A stretch of 64,000 bases of DNA from Serripes groenlandicus. Lineage: Eukaryota > Mollusca > Bivalvia > Cardiida > Cardiidae. The stretch covers positions 196,557,706 to 196,621,705 of the forward strand of contig JASEVX010000001.1 in assembly GCA_031761405.1 (NCBI GenBank), given 5' to 3'. Positions 34,308-46,860 of this stretch are shown piece after piece; the stretch's first letter is position 1; each line of letters starts with the position of its first letter. Position numbers and translations under genes: made by a program. A model generated the notes under the pieces. That model saw only the letters and a list, made by a program, of their open reading frames with translations, was not told where the DNA came from and searched no databases.

Positions 34308-35796
34308 CCTCGATATCATTATATCATCATGAGTTATTGTCTACGTCCTGAGATTTATGGTCATATGATACCTGGTATCATTATATCATCATGAGTTATT
34401 GTCTACGTCCTGAGATTAATGGTCATATGATACCTCGATATCATTATATCATCATGAGTTATTGTCTACGTCCTGAGATTAATGGTCATATGATACCTGG
34501 TATCATTATATCATCATGAGTTATTCGCTACGTCCTGAGATTAATGGTCATATGATACCTGATATCATTATATCATCATGAGTTATTGTCTACGTCCTGA
34601 GATTAATGGTCATATGATACCTGGTATCATTATATCATCATGAGTTATTCGCTACGTCCTGAGATTAATGGTCATATGATACCTGATATCATTATATCAT
34701 CATGAGTTATTGTCTACGTCCTGAGATTAATGGTCATATGATACCTGATATCATTATATAATCATGAGTTATTGTCTACGTCCTGAGATTAATGGTCATA
34801 TGATACCTGGTATCATTATATCATCATGAGTTATTGTCTACGTCCTGAGATTAATGGTCATATGATACCTGATATCATTATATCATCATGAGTTATTGTC
34901 TACGTCCTGAGATTAATGGTCATATGATACCTGATATCATTATATCATCATGAGTTATTGTCTACGTCCTGAGATTAATGGTCATATGATACCTGGTATC
35001 ATTATATCATCATGAGTTATTCGCTACGTCCTGAGATTAATGGTCATATGATACCTGATATCATTATATCATCATGAGTTATTGTCTACGTCCTGAGATT
35101 AATGGTCATATGATACCTGATATCATTATATCATCATGAGTTAGTGTCTACGTCCTGAGATTAATGGTCATATGATACCTGATATCATTATATCATCATG
35201 AGTTATTGTCTACGTCCTGAGATTAATGGTCATATGATACCTGATATCATTATATCATCATGAGTTATTGTCTACGCCCTGAGATTAATGGTCATATGAT
35301 ACCTGATATCATTATATCATCATGAGTTATTGTCTACGTCCTGAGATTAATGGTCATATGATACCTGATATCATAATATTATCATGAGTTATTCGCTACG
35401 TCCTGATATTAATGGTCATATGATACCTGATATCATTATATCATCATGGGTTATTGTCTACGTCCTGAGATTAATGGTCATGAGATACCTGATATCATTA
35501 TATTATCATGAGTTATTCGCTACGTCCTGAGATTAATGGTCATATGATACCTGATATCATTATATCATCATGAGTTATTGTCTACGTCCTGAGATTAATG
35601 GTCATATGATACCTGATATCATTATATCATCATGAGTTATTGTCTACGTCCTGAGATTAATGGTCATATGATACCTGATATCATTATATCATCATGAGTT
35701 ATTGTCTACGTCCTGAGATTAATGGTCATGTGATACCTGATATCATTATATCATCATGCGCGATTGCCTACATGTCATATGATACCTCGATATACT
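34308..35796. repeat. 62-bp tandem repeat, about 24 copies
   Basis: The unit contains GATATCATTATATCATCATG, AGTTATTGTCTACGTCCTGA and GATTAATGGTCATATGATAC. Two variants, ATTGTCTACG and ATTCGCTACG, appear in regular-looking order on the left. Each unit carries palindromes TGATATCA and TCATATGA. The last unit is worn. Confidence 0.97.
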
Positions 35797-36110
35797 TAGT
35801 CAGTACGGCTATTGGTGTAGATCTTCGTCTGTACCAACTGAACCCCATGTCGCCATATAATTGCTACTAAAATCTCATACATTCTGTATCGCTTTACCTT
35901 AGTTGTTACTTTATGTGATAATTAGGAATACTTGTTAATGGAACATTGTTTTGTATGGTGTTTACGCCGCTTTCGACATGATTTCGGTTATATCATGGCG
36001 ACTTTTGGGGTATTTACCCGTACAAAAGATTTTATTTATCCTGATGAATCAGTCATAATGCTATCCTTGCACCTCTGGGCACCAAGGACGGAAGCCAAGA
36101 CTAGCCGTGT
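35797..36110 (-). mobile_element. SINE S2 fragment, minus strand
   Basis: GGTGTTTACGCCGCTTTCGA at 35958, then ATTTATCCTGATGAATCAGT, ATAATGCTATCC and GGGCACCAAGGACGG mirror the tail and body blocks of the SINE at 14946-17393. No B box was found at the upstream edge. Confidence 0.55.
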
Positions 36111-36279
36111 TAAAGAACAAATGTTTATGGCCATAGTTTTCTGTATAATTTTCGTTTACAAATAGTTTACGTTTTATTGAATAAGGTAGCATCTAACGAT
36201 ATATTACAACCCGTACATGTAGCCTGTGATTTTCCAAGCAAAACTTCGCCCTGGTGTTTCAAATAGTAACACCCACGTT

Positions 36280-36512
36280 TAATATGTGTAGTAACGTCAT
36301 TGAACCTCCACCACATACAACACATCTGCACCAGACGGCTTTCCAAAAGTATTGGCAAAATATGATAATCTTCTTTAATTCAGAGGTTTTCTTTCAGCAG
36401 ACTTGAACAACATTGTGGCAAAGGAGACAATTGCTCGTCATGAGCAATTTCTCCTTTTGTCAAAATGTTTTTAAAAACCGTCTGCTGCAGATGCGTTTGC
36501 AAGTGGGAGAAT
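36280..36512. mobile_element. Family A MITE, worn
   Basis: CACCAGACGGCTTTCC at left, TGCTCGTCATGAGCAATTTC in the centre (a short hairpin), ACCGTCTGCTGCAGATGCG at right. Termini decayed. Confidence 0.55.
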
Positions 36513-36884
36513 GTGGAGCTATGTTATTGAATCAAATCTCGTTTAACTCTCACTTCCTCGTTACGAGATCACCTAATAGGGTAAACTGTGAAGTCGGCCA
36601 TTTCCTGTGATAGTCTTAATAAGTGCTTGTCAAAAGCAAATCAATAATCTTCCGGTAGCCTGTGATTTTCTGCAGCGTCTGTTTCCCCGGCAAATTAAGA
36701 CGATACTTAACGAGCAGTTGTAGTGTGGCATTTTCCCTACCGACTGCGAAAACGACTTATCGATAATTTTCCATAGTTTTAGATATGCTTAGGACAAGTT
36801 AAACTAGTATAGTTATATATAAATTGTATCATTCATCTAATATTATTATTTCTTAAATATGGCATGTCTATTTAAATGGCATTT
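36513..36884. other. Spacer, nothing recognised
   Basis: AT-rich DNA with no supported feature. Confidence 0.5.
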
Positions 36885-37026
36885 AGAAAAATCATAGTAG
36901 AACACATTACGGAGAAAGTGTTCATGTGATGAGTAATATTTCGTTTTGCCGCAATGTTTTCCAATTATATCTGATCTACTTGCTGTAGATGTGTTGAAAT
37001 GCGCCTATTAATGGGAAAGCGTTCAT
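36885..37026. mobile_element. Family A MITE fragment
   Basis: GTTCATGTGATGAGTAATATT, read with gaps, then GCCGCAATGTTTTCCAATT and ATGGGAAAGCGTTCA match centre and right end. Confidence 0.4.
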
Positions 37027-37040
37027 CAGTACGAGGATTT

Positions 37041-37287
37041 GAGCCGTTCCACGAGAAAACCAATATTATGGACTCTGCGTAATGTATCGACAAAGATGAG
37101 CCTGTGCAGTCTGCGCAGGCTAACCCGGGCCGACACATTCCATCTCAGAGGAATAGACGTATGGAGTAATGATTCCTGAAACAGAAAATCCACAGGAGGC
37201 GAAAAGTGTCTTTCCTGGTTAGCCTGCGCGGCATGCTTAGGCTATTCTGGGAGTCCACAATGTTGGTTTTCTCGTGGTATGACTCAT
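37041..37287. mobile_element. Palindromic element family B, copy 2
   Basis: GAGCCGTTCCACGAGAAAAC to GTTTTCTCGTGGTATGACTC. The internal order is reversed relative to 2072-2316 (the CAGGAGGCGAAAAGTGTC block lies on the right side here). Confidence 0.85.
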
Positions 37288-37536
37288 ATATACAACCAAA
37301 TTGCATCCATGTTCGATAGAGCTAGGGTCATGACCGGTCCCACATGACTACCAGGAACCTTGTTCAGAAAGATTGATTACACTGACGATTGAATTGAAAT
37401 GCAATATAACCAAATTACATACTAGTACAGTCAACATTTCCCAAGAGCTTCAAGAGGCTTGTAAAACTAGATGAGTCCAGGCTGATTTAGACTGAGTTGT
37501 AGCGCAGACTGACCCCGATCTTGTTCGTTTGAATTT
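37288..37536. other. Spacer leading into 37-bp array
   Basis: The last 70 bases (GACTGAGTTGTAGCGCAGAC and CTTGTTCGTTTGAATTTTAA) recur twice inside the array at 38075 and 38334. Confidence 0.6.
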
Positions 37537-39110
37537 TAACGAATGTGTGTTTTCCGGTACTGTAATATGTAATTAACGAATGTGCGTTTTCCGGTACTGT
37601 AATATGTAATTAACGAATGTGTGTTTTCCGGTACTGTAATATGTAATTAACGAATGTGCGTTTTCCGGTACTGTAATATGTTATTAACGAATGTGTGTTT
37701 TCCGGTACTGTAATATGTAATTAACGAATGTGTGTTTTCCGGGTACTGTAATAGGTAATTAACGAATGTGTGTTTTCTGGTACTGTAATATGCTATTTAT
37801 TAATTGTAGTTTTACGGTACTGTCATATGTAATTAACGAATGTGTGTTTTCCGGTACTGTAATATGTAATTAACGAATGTGTGTTTTACGGTACTGTCAT
37901 ATGTAATTAACGAATGCGTGTTTTCCGGCACTGTAATACGTAATTAACGAATATTTGTTTTCCGGTACTGTAACATGTAATTAACGAATGTGTGTTTTCC
38001 GGTACTGTAATATGCTATTTATTAATTGTATTTTTACGGTACTGTCATATGTAATTAGCGAATGTGTGTTTTCGAGACTGATTTAGACTGTTTTGTAGCG
38101 CAGGCTGACCTCGATCGTGTCCGTTTGAATTTTAACGAATGTGTGTTTTCCGGTACTGTAAAATGTAATAAACGAATGTGTATTTTCCGGTACTGTAATA
38201 TGTAATTATAGAATGTGTATTTTCCGGTACTGTAATACGCAATTTATTAATTGGAGTTTTCCGGTACTGTAATATGCTATTTATTAATTGGAGTTTTCCG
38301 GTACTGTAATATATAATTAACGAATGTGTGTTTTCGAGACTGATTTAGACTGTTTTGTAGCGCAGGCTGACCTCGATCGTGTCCGTTTGAATTTTAACGA
38401 ATGTGTGTTTTCCGGTACTGTAAAATGTAATAAACGAATGTGTATTTTCCGGTACTGTAATATGTAATTTATTAATTGGAGTTTTCCGGTAAAGAAAATG
38501 TAATTAACGAATGTGTGTTTTCCGGTGCTGTAATATGTAATTAACGAATGTATGTTTTCTGGTTATCTAATATGTAATTAACGAATGTGTGTTTTCCGGT
38601 ACTGTAATATGTAATTAACGAATGTGCGTTTTCCGGTACCGGTACATGTAATTTATTAATTGGAGTTTTCCGGTACTGTAATATATTATTTACGAATGTG
38701 TGTTTTCCGTTACTGTAATATGTAATTTATTAATTGGAGTTTTCCGGTACTGCAATATGTAATTAACGAATGTGTGTTTTCCTGTACTGTAATATGTCAT
38801 TAACGAATGTGTGTTTTCTGGTACTGTAATATGTCATTAACGAATGTGTGTTTTCCGGTACTGTAATATGTAATTCACGAATATGTGTTTTCCCGGTACT
38901 GTAATATGTAATTAACGAATGTGTGTTTTCCGGTACTTTAATATGTTATTAACGAATGTGTGTTTTCCGGTACTGTAATATGTAATTATCGAATTTGTGT
39001 TTTCCGGTACTGTAATATGTAATTAACGAATGTGTGTTTTCCGGTACTGTAATATGTTATTAACGAATGTGTGTTTTCCGGTACTATGTTATTAACGAAT
39101 GTGTGTTTTC
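37537..39110. repeat. 37-bp tandem repeat with higher-order insertions
   Basis: The unit is AATTAACGAATGTGTGTTTT then CCGGTACTGTAATATGT. About 40 units. A variant TATTTATTAATTGGAGTTTT is mixed in. A 65-bp spacer (GAGACTGATTTAGACTGTTT...GTCCGTTTGAATTTTAACG) occurs at about 38075 and 38334, defining a larger repeat of about 260 bp. Confidence 0.95.
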
Positions 39111-39117
39111 CTTCAAT

Positions 39118-39195
39118 GGTATTTGATGTATATCACTGCGGTCAGTTCACCTAACGTATTTGATTTATATCATTGCGGTCAGTTCGCTTAACGTA
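39118..39195. repeat. 38-bp direct repeat, 2 copies
   Basis: GTATTTGATGTATATCACTG and GTATTTGATTTATATCATTG, each followed by CGGTCAGTTC. Confidence 0.9.
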
Positions 39196-39879
39196 TAATG
39201 GCACTAATGTTTGATTGATGAGGACCGAATGATATAACCCAAGGCCGCGGTTTAATAAAGTTTAAAATACGGTCTCAAACATCGACAACAGCAAGACAAT
39301 AGGAGTGAATTTCTTGTTTACAACTTATAGCTTTGGGTTATTTGTTATTTTCTGACGTATGTATTCATCTCAAAATTGACTAGGGACAAGATCGTGTCCG
39401 GATTGGGTTTTATTCTTCAATAAAATAAAACAATAATAGTAAACAATAAACGGTTCGAAGTGCAATTACACCATGACAATAGAGCTGAACTTGTCACAAG
39501 TGTCAAAATATTCACAATCCGGATACCATTACAAAATCAAAGCGCTGAAGGCACTGAATTTGTTTGGGTACATAAAACTGTTCAAACATTTGCCTTTGCA
39601 TAGATGTGTGATTTATAAACTATGCATTGTTTATAAATATCACAACTTCGGGTAAAAGAATAAATGACGCATCCGTTAAAATTAAATGCCATTTTAGTTG
39701 TCTATAAAAATAAATCATGAGACATACATGTGAATATTATATTTAATTTTCAAGTTTCAAAAGACATGTAAAACAAATGGATAACCATTATGGCCCCGAC
39801 TCACTCATCTAAGTATTTACCAATTTTTGTTACAAAAAAAATCACAAACTAAAATCTTACTCAAAAGCTTCCTGCTTAA
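39196..39879. other. Spacer, nothing recognised
   Basis: AT-rich with a 60-codon plus frame (39473-39655) lacking any motif. Confidence 0.5.
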
Positions 39880-40562
39880 CAAGAGATTTTTCAAGTTTTC
39901 ACTATAGCCATATAAGGCCAAATAGCCCTGCCCCCTGGTGGTCATGTTTTTTGACCAATCAACATGGCTTGGAGGAATCTGATAGATGGTCTCCCAATGA
40001 ACATTTCTACAAAAAGAATTGAAAATTGGCCAAAAACTTTCGGAGGAGAAGATTTTTCAAGTTTTTACTATAGCCATATTAGGCAAAAAAGCCCCGACCG
40101 CTGGCGGCCATGTTTTTCGACCAATCAACTTGGCTGGAAGGAATCTGATAGAGGGTCACCCTAGGAACATTTCTACACAATTATTTTAAAATCGGCCTGA
40201 CACTTTTGGAGGAGAAGATTTTTTTGAGTTTACACTATAGCCATATAAGGCAAAAAAGCCCCGCTCCCTGGCGGCCAAGGAACACTTCTTTAAAATAATT
40301 TGAAAATCTGCCAACCAGTTTGGTAGAAGAAGAATTTTTAAAGTTTTTTTATTTTCGTTGCCATGGAAACCATAATTCTGCATAAATCACAAACATTTGA
40401 AGGAATTCTGGTGAGGTCAATGAGAGGATGCTTTCTGTAGAGTTTCATCCCAATTGACCCACTCGTTACTGAGGAGAAGATGTTGACGGACGACAGACGC
40501 CGGACAAAAGGAGATCACAATAGCTAACTTTTAGCACTTCGTGCTCAGGTGAGCTAAAAAAG
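39880..40562 (-). repeat. Long interspersed repeat family R, minus orientation
   Basis: On the minus strand it begins TTTTTAGCTCACCTGAGC with a small hairpin (GAGCACGAAGTGCT). CCGTCAACATCTTCTCCTCA follows, then about three decayed sub-repeats of about 165 bp carrying TGTTCCTAGGGTGACCCTCT, TTGATTGGTCGAAAAACATGG and TATATGGCTATAGTG. Related copies are at 48902, 50365, 59526 and 63871. Non-coding; class unknown. Confidence 0.75.
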
Positions 40563-42830
40563 AAACATCTATCCAAATGAAAGAGTAATTGAAATCATGT
40601 AGAAAATATTGTGGAAAAAGGCAGTACTAATATTTATATGAGCACTTTAAAGGAAACATGCTTCAGACTTCAGAGGCTTTTGAATTCATTTGCATTATAA
40701 AAGGATTAAATGCTCCAGAGAAAACCAATACCTGTGCCGTCCGATTTTTACTCTACAGTATACACCTAAGCTGGCCGCTGTTTCGTTTAAAGGGTGTTTA
40801 AGCTTGCCAAATCAATTAAGGATGCGTGACCATACACTGTTAATTACCATTGTGTACGAGTGTCATTCCAAACAAATTATAAATGTAACCCCTTTTCCCA
40901 ATAAACCTATCATATACATGTATGTATTTGTAACTGGCCGGGATGTGTCGATACCGTCATGGTACAATGTGATATATGCACAAATTGGTTTCACAAATCT
41001 TGTGTTAATGCACCTGTGGATATTTCGACAACAGATGCGGACTTTAATTGTAACTTTTGTTAATTATGTGGCTATTATAATGATAAGATATGTGATTAAA
41101 TTGGCAACATTTAAGTTTTTTACTTATAACAGCCTTCAAATACAAATTTGGTTTATACGACGGTAAAGAAAGGTTATGGGAATTAAGAAATTGTTTAAAT
41201 AAGCAAATTCTCCTTTTCCCACAATGTTTTCAATATATGTTGCTTTTTACTGTTTACACAGCAAGAAAAAAACATTTAACTTATTTGTTATAGATTAGTA
41301 TTATAGTTGTATATATATATAATTACTAGAAACAAATTAAGATTAAAAGTGTTGTATATATATATATATACTTATTGTTTATTTGTTATTTAAATTGTTC
41401 TGCCCCTTCCAAGTACCCTACAGAATAGAATGTTGCATGGATCATTTGCCTCGTAGTATGGCACATGGAAAACTGTTGAAAGTTACAAAGTAGAAAAAAA
41501 AGAGGCCCAACAATAACTAGAACTCATGACCCTTCAATCGATTGTAAAGGAGAGGATATAATTGAAGCAAAACCTATGGCTAGTTACTAGCAACCTATTC
41601 TATTCTTGCAATGTTTTCAAATTTCGTCCGCTGCAGATGCATCAAAAGACATTTACTTGTCGGAAAATCAATCCATCAATTCTCTTTATTGATATCTATA
41701 GATATGATATAAAGAGGAAAGTCGTTAGAACACTTTACAAAGAGATTCCATTTCAGCATGATCTCGATTTTTGGTTTAATCTATATCACTGATAAAAGCA
41801 ATCAAACACATTATATATTTACAAAGAAAACCCCGGATATGATCATATGTAACACATTATACACATTTGTCCATCTTTAATTAAACATTTTTTACAACAA
41901 ATCATAGCGTCCGCAGATTTGCTCTATATTCTATTGCGTCCGCATTTTCCCTCTATAATGTATTTGTCCGCACTTTAGACCCTCCCCTCATACCGTTGTA
42001 TTTATAAATAGAATTCGACGATCACGATTTCTCTGCAAATGTGTTACTCTCATTTTAAATGCATTTTATGACGCACATATTTGTTTTTTTAATTCTTTAT
42101 ACTATATTTATATGGCCGACAAGGCCCAAAGAAAATATTTTCAATTCTGTTTTTATCTACATTTGCAATGCGTGATTGAAAATTCAAATACCGTATCTGG
42201 AGCTTAAATCGGAAATAGTTCTGCCTGTAGCAGTTCACTCATTGAGATTTATAAATCTCTCCGCGTTCATGTTTTAAAATACAATGTTTCATTTTATTTC
42301 GTAATTCTCTTTGAATATAAGAACCACATAAGAAAACAAAGACGATATAAATATATCATTATTTCAAAAATCGTGATACATTTGAAAAGTAAGAGCAAGT
42401 ATTGAGTACTACTTTCACGCGTATGAAATTTAGGAACTTTTCCATAAGACGTATGGCTTCAGAATTGCAGCTACTAAATTTGTTTGTTCCAAACAAATAA
42501 AAACAGGTCGTTGTTCGCAGTGTCCTACGACAATTGAATGAATTCAATACCTGAATTTACAAATACTCCGCATACAAATACAAGCACCGTGCCATAGGCA
42601 TAAATCTCCTATAAACAGGGGAATAAATGGGTATCATATAGATAGATACGCAGAACATGTATGCAATTACAATACATATGCGATTGTAACACATATCCAA
42701 CAACATGGAAATATATCTATACCACAATACACACAACCCGTATAGAAATACTCGCTAAACATCAGTATAAGTTGTCTCCTTTATCATAATTACTTATTAA
42801 TCATTTAGTCAGGATATCGAGATATCTTTG
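40563..42830. other. AT-rich stretch without recognised genes
   Basis: A 158-codon plus frame (40690-41166) and shorter ones show no domain I recognise and are hydrophobic in the way AT-rich noise often is. Short family A traces occur at 41200-41230 (TCTCCTTTTCCCACAATGTTTTC, split by changes) and 41605-41650 (TTTCGTCCGCTGCAGATGC). A (TA)n run lies at 41345-41370. Confidence 0.5.
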
Positions 42831-42857
42831 GAGCCGCGATAGCTCAGTCGGTAACTA
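42831..42857 (+). mobile_element. Truncated tRNA/SINE head (A box) at array start
   Basis: GAGCCGCGATAGCTCAGTCGG is the 5' end of a tRNA-like pol III head, read as two pieces. The expected downstream B box is absent. Instead CAGTCGGTAACTATTCCCT runs straight into the minisatellite in register. Confidence 0.6.
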
Positions 42858-45800
42858 TTCCCTCACAGTCGCTCACCATTCCCACACAGTCGTTCACCAT
42901 TCCCACACAGTCGTTCACCATTCCCACACAATCGTTCACCATTCCCAAATAGTCGGTCACCATTCACACACAGTCGTTCACCATTCCCATACAGTCGGTC
43001 ACTTTTTCCTCACAATCGGTCACCATTCTCACACAGTCGGTCACTTTTTCCTCACAATCGGTCACCATTCTCACACAGTCGTTCACTTTTTCCTCACAAC
43101 CGGTCACCATTCACACACAGTCGTTCACCATTCCCATACAGTCGGTCACTTTTTCCTCACAATCGGTCACCATTCTCACACAGTCGGTCACTTTTTCCTC
43201 ACAATCGGTCACCATTCCCTCACAGTCGGCGACCATTCCCTCACAATCGGTCACCATACCCACACAGTCGTTCACCATTCCCACACAGTCGTTCACCATT
43301 GCCACACAGTCGGTCACCATTCCCTCACAATCGGTTACCTTTCCCTGACAGTCGGTTACCATTCCCTCACAGTCGCACTCCCTTCCTTGTCAATCGGTCA
43401 CCATTCTCTGACAGTCGTTCACCATTCCCACACAGTCGTTCACCATTCCCTTACAGTCGTTCACCATTCACACACAGTCGTTCACCATTCATACACAGTC
43501 GTTCACCATTCACACACAGTCGTTCACCATTCACACACAGTCGTTCACCATTCCCACACAGTCGTTCACCATTCACACACAGTCGTTCACTATTCCCACA
43601 CAGTCGTTCACCATTCACACACAGTCGTTCACCATTCATACACAGTCGTTCACCATTCACACACAGTCGTTCACCATTCACACACAGTCGTTCACTATTC
43701 ACACACAGTCGTTCACCATTCACACACAGTCGTTCACCATTCACACACAGTCGTTCACCATTCATACACAGTCGTTCACCATTCATACACAGTCGTTCAC
43801 CATTCCCACACAGTCGTTCACCATTCCCACACAGTCGTTCACCATTCCCACACAGTCGTTCACCATTCATACACAGTCGTTCACCATTCCCACACAGTCG
43901 TTCACCATTCCCACACAGTCGTTCACCATTCATACACAGTCGTTCACCATTCCCACACAGTCGTTCACCATTCATACACAGTCGTTCACCATTCATACAC
44001 AGTCGTTCACTATTCCCACACAGTCGTTCACCATTCACACACAGTCGTTCACTATTCCCACACAGTCGTTCACCATTCATACACAGTCGTTCACCATTCA
44101 TACACAGTCGTTCACCATTCATACACAGTCGTTCACCATTCCCACACAGTCGTTCACTATTCCGACACAGCCGTTCACCATTCACACACAGTCGTTCACC
44201 ATTCCCACACAGTCGTTCACCATTCATACACAGTCGTTCACCATTCATACACAGTCGTTCACCATTCCCACACAGTCGTTCACCATTCACACACAGTCGT
44301 TCACCATTCCCACACAGTCGTTCACCATTCATACACAGTCATTCACCATTCCCTCACAGTCGTTCACCATACACACACAGTCGTTCACCATTCACACACA
44401 GTCGTTCACCATTCCCACACAGTCGTTCACCATTCACACACAGTCGTTCACCATTCACACACAGTCGTTCACCATTCACACACAGTCGTTCATCATTCAT
44501 ACACAGTCATTCACCATTCCCTCACAGTCGTTCACCATTCCCACACAGTCGTTCACCATTCATACACAGTCATTCACCATTCCCTCACAGTCGTTCACCA
44601 TTCACACACAGTCGTTCACCATTCCCACACAGTCGTTCACCATTCATACACAGTCATTCACCATTCCCTCACAGTCGTTCACCATTCCCACACAGTCGTT
44701 CACCATTCATATACATTCATTCACCATTCCCTCACAGTCGTTCACCATTCACACACAGTCGTTCACCATTCCCACACAGTCGTTCACCATTCACACACAG
44801 TCGTTCACCATTCACACACAGTCGTTCACCATTCACACACAGTCGTTCACCATTCCCACACAGTCGTTCACCATTCACACACAGTCGTTCACCATTCCCA
44901 CACAGTCGTTCACCATTCACACACAGTCGTTCACCATTCATACACAGTCGTTCACCATTCATACACAGTCGTTCACCATTCACACACAGTCGTTCACTAT
45001 TCCCACACAGTCGTTCACCATTCATACACAGTCGTTCACCATTCATACACAGTCGTTCACCATTCATACACAGTCGTTCACCATTCCCACACAGTCGTTC
45101 ACCATTCCCTCACAGTCGTTCACCATTCCCACACAGTCGTTCACCATTCACTCACAGTCGTTCACCATTCACTCACAGTCGTTCACCATTCACACACAGT
45201 CGTTCACCATTCATACACAGTCGTTCACCATTCACACACAGTCGTTCACCATTCACTCACAGTCGTTCACCATTCACACACAGTCGTTCACCATTCACTC
45301 ACAGTCGTTCACCATTCACACACAGTCGTTCACCATTCATACACAGTCGTTCACCATTCACACACAGTCGTTCACCATTCACACACAGTCGTTCACCATT
45401 CACACACAGTCGTTCACCATTCATACACAGTCGTTCACCATTCATACACAGTCGTTCACCATTCACACACAGTCGTTCACCATTCCCACACAGTCGTTCA
45501 CCATTCCCTCACAGTCGTTCACCATTCACACACAGTCGTTCACCATTCATACACAGTCGTTCACCATTCCCACACAGTCGTTCACCATTCACACACAGTC
45601 GTTCACCATTCACACACAGTCGTTCACCATTCACACACAGTCGTTCACCATTCACACACAATCGTTCACCATTCACACACAGTCGTTCACCATTCACACG
45701 CAGTCGTTCACCATTCATACACAGTCGTTCACCATACCCACACAGTCGTTCACCATTCCCACACAGTCATTCACCATTCCCTCACAGTCGTTCACCATTC

Positions 45801-45950
45801 ACACACAGTCGTTCACCATTCATACACAGTCGTTCACTATTCCCACACAATCGTTCACCATTCATACACAGTCGTTCACCATTCATACACAGTCGTTCAC
45901 CATCCATACACAGTCGTTCACTATTCACACACAGTCGTTCACCATTCCTA
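42843..45950. repeat. 21-bp minisatellite, about 147 copies
   Basis: The unit is CACAGTCGTTCACCATTCCC plus one base. The six bases before CAGTCG vary in a small alphabet (CCACA, CATACA, CACACA, CCTCACA). The first 550 bp contain older variants (CAGTCGGTCACC, CTTTTTCCTCACAATC); the rest is very uniform. Since 21 is divisible by three and units lack stops, long frames appear: plus 961 codons (43299-46184, HSRSPFT repeats), plus 858 codons (VVHHSHT repeats) and minus 293 codons (NGERLCV repeats). I treat these as by-products. Confidence 0.97.
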
Positions 45951-46860
45951 CAATTTGGCCTAGTGACCTTGTTTCTGACTCAATATAACCTATATTCAAA
46001 ATTGACTTATTTGTTGACCCATATTCGAACTCGGCCTAGATATCATATAGTTAAACAATCTGACCAAATTTCAAGCTGCCTTAGTAAACAATGTGGCTTC
46101 TACAGTGTTAACATGATTGCCCTTCAATTTGGCCTAGTGACTTTGTTTCTGACTCAATATGACCTATATTCAAAATTGACCTAGATATCATTATTACAAA
46201 CATTCTGACAAAATTTCAAACTGCTGAAGCAAACATTGCGGCCTCTAGAGTGTTAACAAGATTTCCATTCAATTTAGCCTATTGACCTATTTGTTGACCC
46301 ATATTCGAACTCGGCCTAGATATCATTTAGATAAACAATCTGATCAAATTTCAAGCTGCCTTAGTAAACAATGCGGCTTCTACAGTGTTAACATGATTGC
46401 CCTTCAATTTGACCTAGTGACCTAGTTTCTGACCCAATGTGACCCATATTCAAACTGGACCTGGATTTCAAAAGTTCAAACTGCTGAAGCAAACATTGCG
46501 GCCTCTAGAGTGTTAACAAGCTTTTCCTTCAATTTGACCTAGTGACCTACTTTTTGACCCGACATGAATCATGTTCGAACTAGACTTACATCATCAAGAC
46601 AAACATTCTGATTAAGTTTCAACATGCTCAAGTTGAAAATGTGGCCTCTAGAGTGTTAACAAGATTTTCCTTCAATTTGACCTAGTGACCTAGTTTTTGA
46701 CCTCAAATGGCCAAGTTTCGATTTTGTCCAGGATTTGATGGAGATGAATGTTCTGATAAACGTTCATGAAGATCCGATGCAAAATGTAGCCTGTAGAGTG
46801 TTAAGGAGGGAAAATGTTGACGATGCACGACAGCCGTATTTCCGTATTTTTCAATGCAAG
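45951..46860. repeat. Decayed ~140-bp interspersed repeat array
   Basis: Six units anchored on TTCAATTTGACCTAGTGACC (starts near 45951, 46124, 46268, 46404, 46530, 46673) with CTCTAGAGTGTTAACAAG between them. It ends near GTTGACGATGCACGACAGCC. Unit lengths 126-173 bp. Resembles other bivalve long repeats with sub-repeats; non-coding. Confidence 0.8.

Noticed and set aside
40690..41166. 158-codon plus frame
   Set aside because: No motif, no neighbouring exons or repeats, hydrophobic AT-rich composition. Cannot be told from chance.
43451..44332. 293-codon minus frame of NGERLCV repeats, and the 858-codon plus frame
   Set aside because: Alternative frames of the same 21-bp array. Openness on both strands shows it follows from the unit, not selection.
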